64,000 nucleotides of DNA. Source: Paraflavitalea devenefica (GTDB taxonomy: Bacteria; Bacteroidota; Bacteroidia; Chitinophagales; Chitinophagaceae). Positions 1 to 8,713 of the stretch are shown piece after piece. The first letter of the stretch is position 1; every line of letters starts with the position of its first letter. Both the position numbers and the translations under genes were made by a program. A model generated the notes under the pieces. That model was not told the DNA's origin. It did not search any database and saw only the letters and a list, made by a program, of their open reading frames with translations. The DNA is taken from NCBI RefSeq assembly GCF_011759375.1, contig NZ_JAARML010000010.1, positions 62,001 to 126,000 of the forward strand, given 5' to 3'.

Positions 1-474
1 AAAAGCGCCGCCACACTGGAGGAAGTAATCCATGAGATACGCAAGCTTTCGGGCTCCATGGCCACTCCCCACATCAAGGATTTTTGTTTACTGGAAGCTA
101 TTGATCAACTCGTCTGCACTATTTCCTCGTGTAAAAACATGCGCATTGTTTTAAAGTACGACAGAATGATTGAAAGCCTGCTGGACCTGGAGCAAAAGAA
201 GCAAGTATACAGGATCATACAGGAGCAATTCAACAATATCATCAAACACGCGGCAGCCTCCAAAGCTGTATTGTTAATAGAATACAGAAAAGACACCATC
301 AGAATAAAGATAAAAGACAATGGCGTTGGCTTCGACCTGACCCAAAAAAGAAATGGCATTGGTCTTGCCAATATTGGAAAACGGGTAGCCCTGTTAAAAG
401 GAGACCTCAATATTCTCTCTGCTATCAACCAGGGCTCCACGCTGGATGTGTGGTTCAGGGTACATGCTGCCTGA
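1..474 (+). CDS. Sensor histidine kinase, C-terminal part (truncated by window edge)
   Basis: The reading frame is open to the first base of the window, so the N-terminus lies outside it. What remains is the end of a dimerisation helix (about 20 residues before the first visible Met) followed by a HATPase_c domain. The N-box (IQEQFNNIIKHA), G1 box (DNGVGFD) and G2 box (GIGLANI) are all visible, so ATP binding looks intact. The layout matches HisKA_3/NarX-type kinases and closely resembles the end of the kinase at 62225-63676, which suggests paralogues. The stop codon at 472-474 lies one base from the stop of the convergent DUF4159 gene. The signal sensed cannot be read from this part. Confidence 0.9.
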   Translation, partial: KSAATLEEVIHEIRKLSGSMATPHIKDFCLLEAIDQLVCTISSCKNMRIVLKYDRMIESLLDLEQKKQVYRIIQEQFNNIIKHAAASKAVLLIEYRKDTIRIKIKDNGVGFDLTQKRNGIGLANIGKRVALLKGDLNILSAINQGSTLDVWFRVHAA

Positions 475-475
475 C

Positions 476-1102
476 TTATGCCTGCATGGCATAGAGAATG
501 ATATTCAGGCCAAACTTCGTATTGTCTTCCGCCATGAACCGCTTGTTGCGGAAATCGTAGTCCCACTCACAGCCATAATCCTTGTTACTGTACAGCACTC
601 CCATACGGCCGTTGACCTCAATGGCCTTGAGGTAATCATGCACCAGGTCATCGCCCCATCCGTTCAGTTCAAAAGAAGTAGGCGGAGGCCCTTTTTCAAA
701 GGTGAAAAAAGACCGGTATAGCTCATGCGTATTGGGTATTTTTTTAAGCGCCTGCGGACCAAAGGTAGCGGTCATCTGCGCTTCGAAGGATTTGGCAAAT
801 AAGCCATCAATGTCATGGTTACAGTCATCCACAAACACAAAACCGCCATTCTGCACATATTTTTTAAAGTTGGCCTGCTCCCGGGCATCAAACTGCACCA
901 GCTTGTGGCCGCTGAGGTAACAGAAGGGGGCGGAAAAGATATCCTCACTGCCCAGCTCTATGATCCGCTCCTGCGGATTTACAGGAATGGTAGTGTACTC
1001 CACCAGTGAGTTCAATAAATTTGAAGGCATGCGTTGGTCGGTATCCCAGTCGCCGGAACGGTATTTTAAACGGGAGAAAGTAAACTTGTTGCCTGGATAC
1101 AT
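476..1102 (-). CDS. DUF4159 domain protein
   Basis: A protein of 208 residues without signal peptide or TM segment. The sequence matches the DUF4159 pattern: an FxRLxY-like start (FSRLKYRSGDWDTD), a central LVQFDAREQANFKKYVQNGGFVFVDDC segment reminiscent of GATase1-like or vWA-associated folds, and a conserved C-terminal FGLNIILYAM. DUF4159 proteins are often found next to MoxR, DUF58 and BatA genes in Bacteroidota, and here the gene is divergent from such a cluster, 138 bp away. The function is not established. The start ATG at 1102 has no obvious Shine-Dalgarno sequence, as is usual in this phylum. Confidence 0.85.
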   Translation of the reverse strand: MYPGNKFTFSRLKYRSGDWDTDQRMPSNLLNSLVEYTTIPVNPQERIIELGSEDIFSAPFCYLSGHKLVQFDAREQANFKKYVQNGGFVFVDDCNHDIDGLFAKSFEAQMTATFGPQALKKIPNTHELYRSFFTFEKGPPPTSFELNGWGDDLVHDYLKAIEVNGRMGVLYSNKDYGCEWDYDFRNKRFMAEDNTKFGLNIILYAMQA

Positions 1103-1240
1103 AGCAGATTAAACTACATTAAAATGTTGATTTTTTGATGGCAGGCAAAAGAAAATGAACGGTTATGACGTCAAAAAGCCCGAACTTCCGTCGCTGCACG
1201 GGAGTTTTACTTCCCTGTCATCAACCTGCGGCCACCGCCA

Positions 1241-2281
1241 TTGCTTTCCATTGAAACAAATGTTAATCAAAACTACTATTTGACCTTGGTATTAACAGCA
1301 ACAAAGATCAGCGACCTGCTGCAAAAGTTATCTTTACTCAAGCAAGAGATCCAAAAAGTTATTGTTGGACAGGATGAAGTGCTGGAAGAGCTACTGGTAG
1401 CCTTACTGGCCGGCGGCCATTGCCTGCTGGAAGGGGTGCCGGGCCTGGCCAAAACATTGATGGTACGCACCCTCTCGCAGGCATTGCACCTTAGTTTCCG
1501 CCGCATCCAGTTTACCCCCGACCTGATGCCTACCGATATTATTGGCACGGAAATACTGGAAGAAGACCCTGTTACAGGCAAGCGGCTCTTTATTTTCACC
1601 AAGGGCCCGCTGTTTGCCAATATCCTGCTGGCAGATGAGATCAACCGCACACCACCCAAGACCCAGTCGGCCCTGCTGGAAGCCATGCAGGAGTTTGAGG
1701 TTACTTATGCGGGCAAAACGTATCACCTGGACCGTCCCTTTTTTATACTGGCTACCCAGAACCCCATTGAGCAGGCCGGCACTTATCCCCTGCCCGAAGC
1801 GCAACTGGACCGGTTCTTATTGTATGTAAAGATCGGTTACCCTTCAGAAAAGGAAGAGATAGAGATACTGAGCAATACCACGGGTATAAAGAAACCTGCT
1901 GTAAACGCTATTGTAAGCGGCGAAGAGATCCTGCAACTGCAAGGCCTGGTGCGGGAGGTAACGATCAATGATGACCTCACCGCCTATGCGGGTCAGCTCG
2001 TACGGGCTACGAGGCCCGATACCACTACAGCTAATTATGTGAAGGAGTGGGTACGCTGGGGCGCGGGCCCGCGTGCCGGACAGGCGCTGATACTGACCGC
2101 CAAGGCAAGGGCCTTGCTGCATGGCCGTTATGCCGTAACGGAGGCTGATATTCACACGATGGCTTACCCGGTATTGCGTCACCGTATATTGATGAATTTT
2201 AAAGCAGATGCAGAAAGAATAACGCCCGATATGGTCACTGCCACTTTATTGAAGGTTATTGAACGGCCGAAGGCGTTGTAG
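1241..2281 (+). CDS. MoxR-family AAA+ ATPase
   Basis: AAA+ ATPase of the MoxR group, which acts as a chaperone-like partner of vWA-domain proteins. Walker A GVPGLAKT (about residues 65-72), Walker B ADEINR (about 131-136) and the sensor-type motif ATQNPIEQAGTYPLPEAQ are visible; the C-terminus is the small AAA lid. The usual length is about 320-335 residues. The start is not settled: no ATG lies in frame before the conserved region. The coordinate given uses TTG at 1241, and TTG at 1280 or 1286 are shorter options that fit the family length better. It is the first gene of a same-strand cluster with DUF58 and BatA-like genes, the classic MoxR-vWA partnership. Confidence 0.93.
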   Translation: MLSIETNVNQNYYLTLVLTATKISDLLQKLSLLKQEIQKVIVGQDEVLEELLVALLAGGHCLLEGVPGLAKTLMVRTLSQALHLSFRRIQFTPDLMPTDIIGTEILEEDPVTGKRLFIFTKGPLFANILLADEINRTPPKTQSALLEAMQEFEVTYAGKTYHLDRPFFILATQNPIEQAGTYPLPEAQLDRFLLYVKIGYPSEKEEIEILSNTTGIKKPAVNAIVSGEEILQLQGLVREVTINDDLTAYAGQLVRATRPDTTTANYVKEWVRWGAGPRAGQALILTAKARALLHGRYAVTEADIHTMAYPVLRHRILMNFKADAERITPDMVTATLLKVIERPKAL

Positions 2282-2299
2282 TGTAATTTGTTTTAATTC

Positions 2300-3175
2300 G
2301 TGTTATTAGATCCAACCATATTATTGTCACTGAGAAATTTATCGCTGGCGGCCAAAACCACCATTGATGGTTTTATGACGGGCGCCAATAAAAGCGCCAT
2401 CAAAGGTACCGGCATGGAGTTTAGCCAATACCGCAGTTATATGCCGGGCGATGACCTGCGCTGGATGGACTGGAAGTTATATGCCCGCAGCGACCGTTAT
2501 TATATCCGGGAATCTGAATCAGAAACGAATATCAGTATACGGCTGCTGGTAGATGCCAGCGCCTCGATGGACCATCGTGATGGCGACCATACAAAGATGG
2601 AGTATGCCCGTTACCTCGCCGCCTGCCTCGCCTGGCTGGCCAATATGCAAGGGGATGCGGTAGGTTTATATATGCTGCGGGAAGATGGGATTTTCTCCCT
2701 GGCGGCCCGCCAGGGATTTCAGCACCTCAACAGGCTTTTTTACCAGCTTGAACAAGCCGGCCCCAAAGGCCATTTCACACAACCTATTTATTACAAAGAC
2801 ATTTATGCCGGCGGACAAAGCAGGGAATTGCTGGTATTCATTACGGATATGTACCAGCAGCAGGATGAGCTATATAAACTGCTGGACTTGCTGGGCGCCC
2901 TGCGCCATGAGATCATTGTGCTGCACCTGATGGGGCGTAATGAGCTGGAACTGGATTATACCGGCTATACCACACTCGAAGACCTGGAAACAGGCGCTAC
3001 GATACCGATCAATGCCGGTGAGCTGAAAGAAGCGTACAGCCAACGGCTGGCGCAATACCTGGATGATACCCGGAAAGCATTACTGGGCCGTAATGTATGG
3101 TACCGGCTGATGATCACCGATGAACCGGTGGACCAGGCGTTGCGTGATTTTTTACAGGCGAGAGTTAGGAGTTAG
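2300..3175 (+). CDS. DUF58 family protein (vWA-like fold)
   Basis: 291 residues with the DUF58 signature near the N-terminus (GMEFSQYRSYMPGDDLRWMDWKLYARSD) and a vWA-like MIDAS motif DASAS in LLVDASASMD. DUF58 proteins are almost always encoded beside MoxR ATPases and are thought to be their metal-binding substrates or partners. The start is GTG at 2300, 18 bp after the moxR stop, which argues for translational coupling in an operon. The stop codon TAG (3173-3175) lies inside the second unit of a 7-bp tandem array, so the array supplies the end of this gene. Confidence 0.9.
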   Translation: MLLDPTILLSLRNLSLAAKTTIDGFMTGANKSAIKGTGMEFSQYRSYMPGDDLRWMDWKLYARSDRYYIRESESETNISIRLLVDASASMDHRDGDHTKMEYARYLAACLAWLANMQGDAVGLYMLREDGIFSLAARQGFQHLNRLFYQLEQAGPKGHFTQPIYYKDIYAGGQSRELLVFITDMYQQQDELYKLLDLLGALRHEIIVLHLMGRNELELDYTGYTTLEDLETGATIPINAGELKEAYSQRLAQYLDDTRKALLGRNVWYRLMITDEPVDQALRDFLQARVRS

Positions 3176-3234
3176 CTTTTAGGAGTTAGCTTTTAGGTAT
3201 TAGCTGTTAGCCTGTGGCTGTTAACGTTTAGGTG
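3165..3234. repeat. Heptamer tandem array (TTAGnnn-type, ten units)
   Basis: Ten consecutive 7-bp units can be read here. The first six begin TTAG: TTAGGAG, TTAGCTT, TTAGGAG, TTAGCTT, TTAGGTA, TTAGCTG; then TTAGCCT, GTGGCTG, TTAACGT, TTAGGTG. The array starts inside the 3' end of the DUF58 gene and fills most of the gap before the BatA-like gene. It is one of four 7-bp-periodic arrays in this window. Confidence 0.85.
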
Positions 3235-3268
3235 TATTGGGTAACCAACTAAATATTTTGATAAAGCG

Positions 3269-4726
3269 TTGCTGCAATTATTATATCCGATAGCATTGTT
3301 GGCCGGGGCAGCGGTAATGATACCGGTGCTGGTGCACCTGTGGCATGTACGCAAGGGAAAAACGCGGCGGGTGGGCAGTATTGCTTTGCTCACTACCCCT
3401 TCACGCCAGCGTGCCAGGAACCTGCGCATTACCAACTGGCCTTTGTTCCTGTTGCGTTGCTTATTGTTGTTGTTACTGGCATTGCTGCTGGCCAAACCTG
3501 TATGGATCACTGAACGCAGCCAATCGAAGCAAGCGGGCTGGATACTGATACCCCAGGCGCAATTGAAGACGGCCTATGCACAGTATCGACCACAAATAGA
3601 TTCTTTACTGGCTGCAGGGCTGGAGCTACATAATTTTTCTACCGGGTTTAAGCAACTACAATTAAAGGATAGTATTCAGCCCATCGGCATTATGGATGGC
3701 TGCTTACCCGGCGATACTTATGAAGCCGTAGTATCGCGCTGGTCACTGTTAAAAGTGCTGGATGCCAACCTGCCTCCCTCCTTTCCCCTGCATGTGTTTA
3801 TCAATAACCGGTTGTCGCCCTATCACGGCGACAGGCCCGTTACCCACCTCAACTTATATTGGCATAGTTTTTCACAAGGCGATAGCATTATAGAATCCCC
3901 CGTTCTTTCTTATGTGACGACGGATGGAAAGATAAAAAATATAGCAAGGGTGACCACACCACAAGGGAATTATTACCAGGAAGAAAAGGCAGGCGCCCTT
4001 TTCACCACAACGCCTGATACTTCTATCATCCGCGTGGCTATTTATGCAGGGAAAAATACCGCCGATGCCCGGTATGTAAAAGCAGCCATACAGGCTATTG
4101 GAACGTTCACCGGCAAAAGAATAGACATCACTACACCCGCTAACGGACAATTTCCATCAGCTCCGCAAAACCTTATTGTCCGGTTGGAGGAATACCCCGA
4201 CACAACCCTGTTGTCTTATACTACCCCGGAAGGCATATTATTTCAATATGATACAGGTGCTGTTGTGTCTACCACTTCCTGGCTACAGCAGGGCGCCTCC
4301 ATAGCCGGTGAAGGCAGGCGCCCTACCATATACCGGTATGTAACCGGCCCTGTACAGGGCACACCGGTGTGGACATTGGCCAACGGTATCCCTATACTGA
4401 CAGTAGAGGAACAGGAAGGGAAACGGATGTATCATTATAAAAGCCGTTTTAATCCTGCCTGGGGCGACCTGGTATGGGAAGATGGTTTTGTAAAAACATG
4501 GCTGCCTCTGGTGATTCAGCTACCTGCTAATGATGTACAGGGCGACCTGCGGAAGATTGATGACCGGATGGTGGTGCCTGTGGACACGGCAATCGGCAGT
4601 CGGCAATCGGCAATCAGCAATCCGCAGTCGTCAATAGCTTCCCTGGTATGGATGATGGCATTTATAGTATTAAGCATTGAACGGCTATTGACCTACCGGC
4701 AAGCACAACGTATGCAAGATGCCTGA
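3269..4726 (+). CDS. BatA-like membrane protein (aerotolerance regulator N-terminal domain)
   Basis: 485 residues. The N-terminus has the BatA/aerotolerance-regulator pattern: a hydrophobic segment (PIALLAGAAVMIPVLVHLW), a basic cytoplasmic loop (RKGKTRRVGS) and a second TM (LFLLRCLLLLLLALLLAKPVW). A large extracytoplasmic region follows, and a last TM near residues 455-475. The start used is TTG at 3269; no ATG fits. Just before the last TM a 7-bp-periodic array is translated as a Gln/Ser/Ile-rich linker. The gene overlaps the next one by 8 bp. Presumed to form an envelope complex with the MoxR and DUF58 products; its exact role is unknown. Confidence 0.85.
   Translation: MLQLLYPIALLAGAAVMIPVLVHLWHVRKGKTRRVGSIALLTTPSRQRARNLRITNWPLFLLRCLLLLLLALLLAKPVWITERSQSKQAGWILIPQAQLKTAYAQYRPQIDSLLAAGLELHNFSTGFKQLQLKDSIQPIGIMDGCLPGDTYEAVVSRWSLLKVLDANLPPSFPLHVFINNRLSPYHGDRPVTHLNLYWHSFSQGDSIIESPVLSYVTTDGKIKNIARVTTPQGNYYQEEKAGALFTTTPDTSIIRVAIYAGKNTADARYVKAAIQAIGTFTGKRIDITTPANGQFPSAPQNLIVRLEEYPDTTLLSYTTPEGILFQYDTGAVVSTTSWLQQGASIAGEGRRPTIYRYVTGPVQGTPVWTLANGIPILTVEEQEGKRMYHYKSRFNPAWGDLVWEDGFVKTWLPLVIQLPANDVQGDLRKIDDRMVVPVDTAIGSRQSAISNPQSSIASLVWMMAFIVLSIERLLTYRQAQRMQDA
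4587..4635. repeat. In-frame heptamer array (CGGCAAT-type, seven units)
   Basis: Seven 7-bp units inside the BatA-like gene: CGGCAAT, CGGCAGT, CGGCAAT, CGGCAAT, CAGCAAT, CCGCAGT, CGTCAAT. Total length is 49 bp. It encodes a linker beginning about AIGSRQSAISNPQSS directly before the C-terminal membrane helix. Confidence 0.9.
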
Positions 4727-6863
4727 ACAAGATCATGCACATATCATTCATGCACTTACCAGCAAGTGGAGCAGGAATAACCTGGCCGCATCGCTGTTGA
4801 AAGCATTAGCCCCTGCCTGGCTGATGGCTGTAGCCGCTTATTATATTTTCCAGTGGCCTGCATGGGCTGTTGTTGTCCTCTTCATCGCCATTGCCGTCCT
4901 GAGCTTCTGGCTGCAGCCTTCCCGCCGCCTCACACCTGCCGATATTTCCAGCTATTTAAACCGCACTTACCCGGAACTGGAAGAAAGCGCGCAATTATTG
5001 CTGCTACCAACGCAATCACTGAGCCTCCTGCAACAAATGCAGGTGCAAAAGATAGCGCCCGTACTGGCCAATATACCAGAACCGCCCGGGATGTGGGAAC
5101 CGTTGAACAAAGCATGGCTCCTGTTAACAGGCGCCGTGGTTGCGAGTATATTGGTTTTTATATTGTCTCTTTTCCTGACGGCCAATCGGCAAGATGCTGA
5201 TAAGGTCCTCTCTTCTGCTACAGCCAACCATCACGAAACGGTGTTAGCCGGTATTGCCTCCTTTCACATACAGGTTACGCCACCTGCTTATACCCGTAAT
5301 AAAAGCAGGCAGCAGCAACAGTTTGCCCTGAAAGTGGAAGCAGGCAGTGAGGTACGCTGGGAGATACATACCAATCAAAAGGTACCCACCTTGCAACTGG
5401 TGCTGAACAATAAGGATTCTATCCGCTTTGCACCGCTTGACAAGGATAGTACCACCTGGACCCTACAAAGACCTATCAGTGAGCCAGGCTTTTACCAGGT
5501 AAGCCTGGCAGGCCAGGCCTCCCAGCTTTATACACTGGAAGTAATTCCTGACCTGCCGGTCCATATCAGTATTGTTACACCACAACAATACACCACTATT
5601 GATCCCGGCCGTGCGCCACTGGCCCGGCTTGCCGTACAACTTACCGATGATTATGGCATTAAAAGCGCCGGCATTATAGCTACGAAGGCCAGTGGTAAAG
5701 GAGAAAGCGTCAGCTTTAAAGAGCAGCAACTCTCCTTTCCGGTAAGCTTTGATGGCCGCCGGCAGATGAGCCTGCAACAAGTGCTGGACCTGCGGGCACT
5801 TGGCCTTCAGGCAGGTGATGAACTGTATTTTTATGTGAAAGCGCTGGACAATCATGGACAGGAAAGCCGGTCGGATATGTATTTCATTTCCTTGCCCGAT
5901 ACAGCGGAACTACTGAGTATGTCGGGCATGGAATCGGGCATCAACCAGATGCCGGAATATTTCAGGAGCCAGCGGCAGATTATTATAGATATAGAAAAGT
6001 TGTTACAGCAGCAGGCTACCCTGCCCAAAGACAGTTTTAACCTGCGCAGTAATGTGCTGGGCGATGACCAGAAGTTGTTGCGCCTGCGCTATGGTAAGTT
6101 CCTGGGTGAAGAATGGGAAAGCGGCGGCCATCATCCCGGCGACGGACATGATCATGGACAGGAGGAGCAGGAGGAGGAAAAAGACATTGCTCCCGGTGAT
6201 GCTGCAGCACTCATGGACCAATATGCACACAAGCACGATAATGCAGAAGATGCCACTTATTTTGAACCGGAACAGAAAGCCCGGTTGAAAGCAATACTGA
6301 CGGAGATGTGGAGCAGTGAACTGCAATTAAGGACTTATTATCCACGCGAAGCGCTCCCCTATGCTTATAAGGCATTGCGCTTATTGAAAGAGATGCAACA
6401 AAGATCGAGGGCTTATGTAGGCAAAACCTCGATCAGGATGCCGCCCCTGAAGCCGGAAAAAAGATTGACGGGAGAGCTGGACAAGATAACCGCTCCCCAC
6501 AACCAGAAAGATAAAGCAGCCCGTGACGAAACGGAGCCAATATTGCAGCAGGCGCTGTTGGTACTGGAAGCCTATAAACGCAATAAAACAATAGCGCCTG
6601 AAGACTGGCCCCTGTTGATGAGTGCTGAAAAGAAGATCAGTGAAAAAGCGGTGCGGGCGCCGGCGGATTACCTGCCTGCCCTGAACGCCCTGCGCAAGAT
6701 CACCCAGGAGCCGGGCAAGGTAGATAAAGCAACGATTGCCAAAGTGCAGGGAGCGCTGCAAAAGATGATCAAAGCAGGCGCCTTGTTGCCGCAAAAAACC
6801 GGCCATACCGCCGATGGTGAATTGCCGGCGTATTATTTTAAGCAGTTAAACAGTAGTAAGTAA
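4719..6863 (+). CDS. DUF4175-like large membrane protein
   Basis: 714 residues. Two TM segments near the N-terminus (about residues 24-66), a third around 131-153 (AWLLLTGAVVASILVFILSLFLT), then a long soluble extracytoplasmic region. The arrangement resembles the DUF4175 family and other large proteins encoded downstream of MoxR-DUF58-BatA, but I recognise it from context more than from a motif. Around residues 469-490 there is a His/Asp/Gly then Glu-rich stretch (GGHHPGDGHDHGQEE), possibly metal-binding. The ATG at 4719 overlaps the previous gene by 8 bp, so the two are translationally coupled. The C-terminal third is Lys/Glu-rich and helical. Confidence 0.75.
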   Translation: MPEQDHAHIIHALTSKWSRNNLAASLLKALAPAWLMAVAAYYIFQWPAWAVVVLFIAIAVLSFWLQPSRRLTPADISSYLNRTYPELEESAQLLLLPTQSLSLLQQMQVQKIAPVLANIPEPPGMWEPLNKAWLLLTGAVVASILVFILSLFLTANRQDADKVLSSATANHHETVLAGIASFHIQVTPPAYTRNKSRQQQQFALKVEAGSEVRWEIHTNQKVPTLQLVLNNKDSIRFAPLDKDSTTWTLQRPISEPGFYQVSLAGQASQLYTLEVIPDLPVHISIVTPQQYTTIDPGRAPLARLAVQLTDDYGIKSAGIIATKASGKGESVSFKEQQLSFPVSFDGRRQMSLQQVLDLRALGLQAGDELYFYVKALDNHGQESRSDMYFISLPDTAELLSMSGMESGINQMPEYFRSQRQIIIDIEKLLQQQATLPKDSFNLRSNVLGDDQKLLRLRYGKFLGEEWESGGHHPGDGHDHGQEEQEEEKDIAPGDAAALMDQYAHKHDNAEDATYFEPEQKARLKAILTEMWSSELQLRTYYPREALPYAYKALRLLKEMQQRSRAYVGKTSIRMPPLKPEKRLTGELDKITAPHNQKDKAARDETEPILQQALLVLEAYKRNKTIAPEDWPLLMSAEKKISEKAVRAPADYLPALNALRKITQEPGKVDKATIAKVQGALQKMIKAGALLPQKTGHTADGELPAYYFKQLNSSK

Positions 6864-6866
6864 TTG

Positions 6867-8651
6867 ATGAAAGTGGAAACAGGTATTATCCTTGCATCGG
6901 GGTTACTGGTCATCTTCCTTATATGGAAAGAAATAAAAAGACCAGTGAAAGCACACCTGCTGCTGCGCCTCACCGCCAGTGTGCTGGGCGTAGCGGCGCT
7001 GGTATGCCTGGCCATACCGGTTACGTATACCGCCTCCCAACCTGTTCCTGCTGCCGGCGCCCTTGTTATCCTTACACCGGGTTATGATAAAGACAGCCTG
7101 CCGGCTTATAAAGGCCTGCCCCGCTACACCACGCATGCGGCACTGGTTTCAGGCGGCATTACTTTCATTCCTGATCTACGCTGGTTCCTGGCCCAACATC
7201 CGCGCATTCATGAGTTGCAGGTATTGGGTCATGGACTTGCCGATGATGAACTGGCAGCATTGGTAGCAACAGGCACCAACCTGCAATACCATACACCGGC
7301 TTTGCCGGCGGGATTCACAGCCGCCGCCTGGCCGCGGCAATTAAGACTGGGTGAGGTACTGGAAGTACAGGGTTCATTTCACCATCCGGGAAAAGAGCGG
7401 GTGAAGATCGTGTTGTCCGGCATTGGCGCCCGTTTTGATTCCGTCATTGTCAATCCATCCACTACATCCTCCTTCAGGCTGCAATACAAACCTGCCCACC
7501 TGGGCAACACCCTGTATGAACTGGAGGCCATCAGTGGCGGTAAAACCATCGCGCGGGAAAAAGTACCGGTACGCCTGCTACCCGCCAGCCAGGTGCAGGT
7601 ATTGCTGCTGTCTTCCTCTCCCGACTTCGACAACAAGTTTTTAAGTACCTGGCTATATGAGCACCAATACCCTGTAGCTGCCCGGTATACGATCAGTAAG
7701 CATACATACAAACAACAATTCCTGAACAGGGCAGCCCTGCCTTTACAAACGATCTCCGCCACCCTGCTGGAAAAGATGGATGTGGTGATCGCAGACGATC
7801 AGGCACTAGCCGCCCTGCCTGCCACAGAAAGATCGGCCCTGACAGCACAGGTACAGCAAGGACTGGGTCTTATTCTGCAAACCGACAGCGCCATATCTTT
7901 TAACAACCTGGCGGCCGACTGGCGAATAAAAAAGCAATCCGGCTCACCTGTCAGCGCCCGTTCACTGGCCATACCGGCTGTTTATACCACTACTGCGCCC
8001 TTGCTGCCCACACAATGGTGTTCTATTGAAAACAACCGGTGGGCGCAGCCGCTGGTGATGGATGACCAGGGCGCTGTGGTAGTATCGGCAGCCCTTGCCG
8101 GAGCCGGCAAGCTGGTATTGAATACCGTTAATAGTACTTATAGTTGGATACTGAGCGGCCATCAGCAGGATTATGCGCAGTTCTGGTCGCTGCTGCTGAA
8201 CAAAGCGGCCCGGCCTGCCGCATCCGCCAGCAGGTGGCAGCAGGTAACTGCTTTTCCAAGGGTGGGTAGTAAGGCGCAACTGGTATTGGAAACCACCACT
8301 GCCGGTATACCGGTCATTGAAACACCGGATGGCGCCGCGCCTGTAGCACAGCAGGCCTGGTTGCCGCATACATGGACGGGGAGTTGGTGGCCGGTTCAGC
8401 CAGGTTGGCAAACTGTACGCGGGCAGCAGGACAGTCTGCCGTTGTATGTTTATGAGCAGGGCGACTGGGCAGCCGTAAAAGCTACAGCCTGCATTACTGC
8501 CAATACCCGGCATGCCGCCCTTTCCGGTCATACCAGGACGTCTAAAGATCTGACAAGCGAACCGGCAACGAAGCAAGTACCACCAGTCATTTTCTTTGTG
8601 CTATTCTTATTGTGTTGTAGTTACTTGTGGCTTGAAGCAAAGAAAGTATAG
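6867..8651 (+). CDS. Membrane protein of the MoxR cluster with GATase1-like region
   Basis: 594 residues from ATG 6867; a TTG one codon upstream is the alternative. Two N-terminal TM helices (GIILASGLLVIFLIW; VLGVAALVCLAIPV), a large extracytoplasmic part, and a C-terminal TM (PVIFFVLFLLCCSYLWLE) ending in a short basic tail. The middle (VQVLLLSSSPDFDNKFLS, later MDVVIADDQALAALP and GLGLILQTD) resembles the glutamine-amidotransferase-like fold found in other large vWA/BatA-associated membrane proteins, without visible catalytic residues. Only three bases separate it from the upstream stop, so it belongs to the same operon. No specific function can be given. Confidence 0.75.
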   Translation: MKVETGIILASGLLVIFLIWKEIKRPVKAHLLLRLTASVLGVAALVCLAIPVTYTASQPVPAAGALVILTPGYDKDSLPAYKGLPRYTTHAALVSGGITFIPDLRWFLAQHPRIHELQVLGHGLADDELAALVATGTNLQYHTPALPAGFTAAAWPRQLRLGEVLEVQGSFHHPGKERVKIVLSGIGARFDSVIVNPSTTSSFRLQYKPAHLGNTLYELEAISGGKTIAREKVPVRLLPASQVQVLLLSSSPDFDNKFLSTWLYEHQYPVAARYTISKHTYKQQFLNRAALPLQTISATLLEKMDVVIADDQALAALPATERSALTAQVQQGLGLILQTDSAISFNNLAADWRIKKQSGSPVSARSLAIPAVYTTTAPLLPTQWCSIENNRWAQPLVMDDQGAVVVSAALAGAGKLVLNTVNSTYSWILSGHQQDYAQFWSLLLNKAARPAASASRWQQVTAFPRVGSKAQLVLETTTAGIPVIETPDGAAPVAQQAWLPHTWTGSWWPVQPGWQTVRGQQDSLPLYVYEQGDWAAVKATACITANTRHAALSGHTRTSKDLTSEPATKQVPPVIFFVLFLLCCSYLWLEAKKV

Positions 8652-8659
8652 GTGAAATA

Positions 8660-8667
8660 TAAATTTG
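8660..8667 (+). promoter_or_regulatory. Candidate -7 element (TAnnTTTG) before the TldD gene
   Basis: TAAATTTG matches the Bacteroidota -7 consensus TAnnTTTG exactly and lies 47 bp upstream of the TldD start. A TTG at 8632-8634 is somewhat too far upstream for the usual -33 spacing, so only the -7 element is supported. Confidence 0.35.
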
Positions 8668-8700
8668 CGTACAACCTTTTTTGTTAACCATAAAAACTGC

Positions 8701-8706
8701 GGAGGA
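8701..8706 (+). promoter_or_regulatory. Ribosome binding site fixing the TldD start
   Basis: GGAGGA lies 7 bp before TTG 8714. It supports TTG 8714 over the longer TTG start at 8681, and the resulting N-terminus (MKRKDFIYYTG) aligns with that of the paralogue at 11777 (MKRRNFIGMAG). Confidence 0.65.
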
Positions 8707-8713
8707 ATCTACT

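Noticed and set aside
105..566. 153-codon minus-strand frame over the kinase and DUF4159 genes
   Set aside because: Shadow of two real genes, no family resemblance.
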